Shown: positions 61,561 through 64,000 of the stretch, in pieces
How the letters are laid out: the number at the start of each line of letters is the position of its first letter
Numbering within the stretch: the first letter of the stretch is position 1
Assembly (NCBI GenBank): GCA_014529385.2
Contig: CM043952.1
Span: 63,726,870-63,790,869, forward strand
Source: Adiantum capillus-veneris
Lineage: Eukaryota > Streptophyta > Polypodiopsida > Polypodiales > Pteridaceae
DNA length: 64,000 nt
Direction of reading: 5' to 3'
Notes under the pieces: model-generated
Database searches by the model: none
The model's input: only the letters and a program-made list of their open reading frames with translations
What the model was told of the DNA's origin: nothing
Program-made: the position numbers and the translations under genes

Positions 61561-61998
61561 ATGGATTTCAACATTAGGTTCATGAGAGCTTGCCTATCCC
61601 AACACTATTCAATGCAAAAAAGCGTAACGAATTGTCTAGATAAGAGATTTTTTCCTTCCACTTGGAGGATCGGCTGGTCAGGATCTGGTGGAATTTTCTT
61701 CATTGATGCGAGAGAGTTAGAAGGTTTAGAACTAAATATGAAGAGACTCAAATGGGCTGAAGATCTTCAAGTGATTGAAGTATACATTTTCATTGGAACG
61801 GAGAATCTAGAGGAAACCCTTGTAATAGGTGATGTCCAAGTATCACAAAATCAGTGGGTGTTTGATCAATTGTCTAAAGTAATCTGCCCAGGTAGAATTA
61901 GGCTCATAGGTGTAGGCCCTAGTTTTAATGGACCAAAAGATGTTGTATATTTTGATCCTATTTCTGATCCACCCAAAGTCCACAAGATTGTAGTATAG
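61561..61998 (+). CDS. Hypothetical 145-residue ORF in the element C leader
   Basis: An open frame beginning MDFNIRFMRACLSQHY and ending DPPKVHKIVV, between the primer site and Gag. I do not recognise a domain. Composition looks protein-like, with mixed hydrophobic segments (GGIFFIDARELEGLEL, VIEVYIFIGTENLEE), but there is no homologue in the window. It may be a chance frame. Confidence 0.3.
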   Translation: MDFNIRFMRACLSQHYSMQKSVTNCLDKRFFPSTWRIGWSGSGGIFFIDARELEGLELNMKRLKWAEDLQVIEVYIFIGTENLEETLVIGDVQVSQNQWVFDQLSKVICPGRIRLIGVGPSFNGPKDVVYFDPISDPPKVHKIVV

Positions 61999-62187
61999 GA
62001 TTGTTGTCACCCTTGTACATAGTAGGACCTTCATGGATTGTATTAACTCTTGTACATACTATGGTTCTCATGGGTAAAGCAGTTTTGTTTATAGCTTGGA
62101 AATTGTCTTCATCCTCTATGCAAATAAGTTAAAAGCATCAGTAAGAGAGATTTCATTTGGTACTAAATTCCACTAATTTAATCTCAG

Positions 62188-62697
62188 GGAAATACTTGTG
62201 TAAATAGCATTTACACTGTTGCTCAAGAGAAAAAATTACTACTAAAGCAAGTTCAACTCCCTACTTTCAAGGGAGAGGGACCCAATTTAGAGCGAGATGC
62301 CGAAGCATGGTTAGATGCTATGGACGACTATTTTAAAACTACAGGAACTGCTCAGGAAAACCAAACAATGTTGAGTATGTTTCATCTCAACGGAGATGCC
62401 AAACTTTGGTGGAAGCAACACTGCAGAGATAATCCCACAAGTAGTCCATCTTGGGAGAAAATGAAGCAAGCAATCAAAGAACGCAATCTCCTTCCTGCAC
62501 ATCAGGCTATCAAGATGAACAAATTCTTTGGTCTACGCCAACTGGGACTTTCATTAGAGGAGTACTACACCAAGTTTGTGTCTTTACGATGCTATGCTCC
62601 TCAGATGAACATGGAGCAACAAATTGCCTGTTTTTGTCAAGGCCTCAACAAACCCCTGAGTACACATCTTGAAGCCATGAGGCCTACATCAATATAG
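62188..62697 (+). CDS. Gag core (element C)
   Basis: The frame is open from the AG at 62186-62187 and encodes VQLPTFKGEGPNLERDAEAW, MFHLNGDAKLWWKQH, SWEKMKQAIKERNLLPAHQ, LGLSLEEYYTKFVSLRCYAP and FCQGLNKPLSTHLEAMRP, the standard retrotransposon Gag core. It ends at a TAG (62695-62697), with the frame continuing beyond it. The first ATG is at 62320, but homology starts upstream of it, so the true N-terminus is elsewhere. Confidence 0.82.
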   Translation, partial: GNTCVNSIYTVAQEKKLLLKQVQLPTFKGEGPNLERDAEAWLDAMDDYFKTTGTAQENQTMLSMFHLNGDAKLWWKQHCRDNPTSSPSWEKMKQAIKERNLLPAHQAIKMNKFFGLRQLGLSLEEYYTKFVSLRCYAPQMNMEQQIACFCQGLNKPLSTHLEAMRPTSI

Positions 62698-62867
62698 GAT
62701 GCCTTTCTTAGGGCTAAGCCTCTTGTAGCCGAAGGAACCCACTCTACAAGAACTTATAGTGGATGTAATAACTTTAGGGGAAGAGCCAGGGGAACTTTCA
62801 ACGCAAGATATCAACAACGTGGAGTAGCTGCGTAGTGAACTTGGAGCAGACCTTCCCAAACGTGAGG

Positions 62868-62909
62868 TGCTATGGATGCAATCAAATGGGGCACTATAGA
62901 AATAATTGT
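62868..62909 (+). pseudogene. Gag CCHC zinc knuckle (element C)
   Basis: CYGCNQMGHYRNNC, a canonical C-x2-C-x4-H-x4-C knuckle, followed by an RG-rich stretch (about 62970-63030). It sits in a frame broken from the Gag core by stops near 62697 and 62835. Confidence 0.8.
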
Positions 62910-63129
62910 CTAGAAGAGAAAAACCCTCGAACTACTGCTAGAGACATTCCTAAAAATTAAGGAGATAATCTAAGAGGAGGTAGAAATGGAGGACAAGGTA
63001 GAGGAAGAGCAAGAGGAGCCAGAGCTTATGCAATCATGGGAGAACCAACCTTAATGAATGAGAAAGATGAAAGAGCCACTTGCTTGGCTATAGTTAGTAA
63101 TCCTAGAGCTCAACAACAATAGGCAGTTT

Positions 63130-63889
63130 TGTAAACCACTATAAGTCAGTAATGTAAAACTTTGAGTTACTTATACAATGGTATACATTATTTCCTTTCC
63201 CAAAATTACTTAAGGAGTCTAAAGTTAAATTAGCATTCAATCAAAAAAATTAAGGATTGAACTAGCAAATGAGGCAGAGGTTCTCGATAGTAAGAAAAGA
63301 ATTTGAATCTTGAGAATGAGATAGTTATCAAGAAACCAACTCACATTCTTTGTGCACCCGATAGCCTTCCTTGGAAAATGACCTAGATATGGAAGTATTA
63401 AGGTACGAGACTAACAGGAAGCCGAAAATAACTCTTGGTATGATACTTCTTAAAACCCTTTACATATTGTTGGTCAACCAGGTTAGAGCACAGAGGGGGT
63501 ACCTCTGGTGCAATAGTGGAAGCTTGTGCTGAATGCAGATTGCTCAAGATGTCAAGAACAAGCCGCGTGCATTCAAAGCTTGAATACATGATACTTGTCG
63601 AAGACTGATTTCTCTGAATGGTCAGTTAGGCCGAGCGCGTTCATGTTGACAAGGTGGATAGATGGATCTTTTATAGAATGGATTTAATTTGGTTTTTGAG
63701 ATGATACAACTGGTTTGTAAAGGTTTTTAAGATGGGCTCAACACTGAGATTTTCTTAGGATAAAATTGAGTAGTAAGTAATCAGTAAGGAAGTGTAGAAA
63801 CTCTCACCTGAGTGCATCCTTGAAAAACTAGAAAGAACTATTAGAGTAATCAGTAACATTTGGTAAAAAGGAAAGATTATCCCACCAAA
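63130..63889 (+). other. Element C interior without recognisable pol
   Basis: Where PR, RT and integrase should be, only stop-rich sequence is found. Confidence 0.6.
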
Positions 63890-63979
63890 GATGCCACTTG
63901 GGAGGATGAATTTCTCTTCTCAAAGATTTCCCCAAATTCGATTGAGATGAGGACATCTCAATTCCTTAAGCTGGGGTGA
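63890..63979 (+). pseudogene. Remnant of the integrase C-terminus (element C)
   Basis: DATWEDEFLFSKISPNS and then a TGA directly before the 3' LTR. ATWED-E-F is the typical end of chromovirus Pol. Confidence 0.65.
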
Positions 63980-63980
63980 T

Positions 63981-64000
63981 TGTAAGGTTTCCAGTTTCTG
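63981..64000 (+). repeat. Start of element C 3' LTR
   Basis: TGTAAGGTTTCCAGTTTCTG repeats the first 20 bases of the 5' LTR with one change; a purine-rich AAGCTGGGGTGA precedes it. Confidence 0.75.

Larger units (their letters stand above)
59531..64000 (+). mobile_element. Element C: chromovirus-like Ty3/Gypsy with gag only (pol deleted), runs off the window
   Basis: The 5' LTR at 59531-61443 begins TGTAAGGTTTCCAGTTT, which reappears at 63981, 20 bp before the window end, as the start of the 3' LTR. A tRNA-Met-type primer site is at 61446-61457. The 2.5-kb interior encodes a Gag core and knuckle, then jumps to the last ~29 codons of Pol (DATWEDEF...) directly before the 3' LTR. PR, RT, RNase H and integrase core are missing, so this is a deletion derivative needing Pol in trans. 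Long LTR, Met primer and Gag type suggest a Tekay/Del-like chromovirus. Confidence 0.8.

Overview
The window looks like nuclear DNA of a land plant, made almost entirely of nested LTR retrotransposons; I found no ordinary host gene. The evidence for a plant is: Ty3/Gypsy elements with tRNA-Asp-type primer sites, a Tat-clade element with the second (archaeal-type) RNase H, a Ty1/Copia element of Tork/Tnt1 type primed by initiator tRNA-Met, and a decayed plastid rps2 fragment. The species cannot be fixed; the rps2 wording (LTQTAR, IASAALK) reminds me weakly of seed-free plants.

Layout. The host layer is element B, an old + strand Ty3-like element (294-56644). It carries four insertions: a Copia element at the left window edge (1-293, - strand, inside the B 5' LTR); a Tat-like element in the B leader (1207-27145, - strand), which itself contains element A (4726-23734, - strand, 19.0 kb, TSD CTTGC); a Copia element in the B integrase (35706-41126, TSD ACTTG); and a second copy of the Tat-like element in the B 3' LTR (49069-56114). 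LTR pair divergence judged by eye (A about 1 percent, the Tat copies about 4-5 percent, B about 11 percent) agrees with the nesting order. Right of B are a 0.45-kb direct repeat of unknown origin and element C (59531 to the window end), a chromovirus-like Gypsy that kept gag but lost nearly all of pol.

The most interesting content is the A/B family. A and B are clearly diverged relatives that share an unusual plan: leader with a palindrome array, then a novel N-terminal domain, gag, non-canonical zinc knuckles, PR1, a charged linker, RT, RNase H, integrase with two consecutive HHCC fingers, a SECOND retropepsin (PR2), a tract of W-x-x-K repeats, an internal polypurine tract, a conserved AAGGGCA/TGCCCTT inverted repeat with a TATA motif, a second palindrome array, then a ~1085-residue 3' ORF that is not env-like, then the terminal polypurine tract and LTR. 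The palindromes (24 bp in A, 22 bp in B, different sequences, both with a CGCG core) recur about every 280-290 bp at the same two places in both elements. B also carries the rps2 fragment beside its second array.

Element A is young by its LTRs, but its gag-pol is split into reading frames each offset by -1 from the one before. The two Tat-like copies share a gag-less structure, so they probably moved with Gag supplied in trans. All assignments come from reading the sequence; no searches were run.
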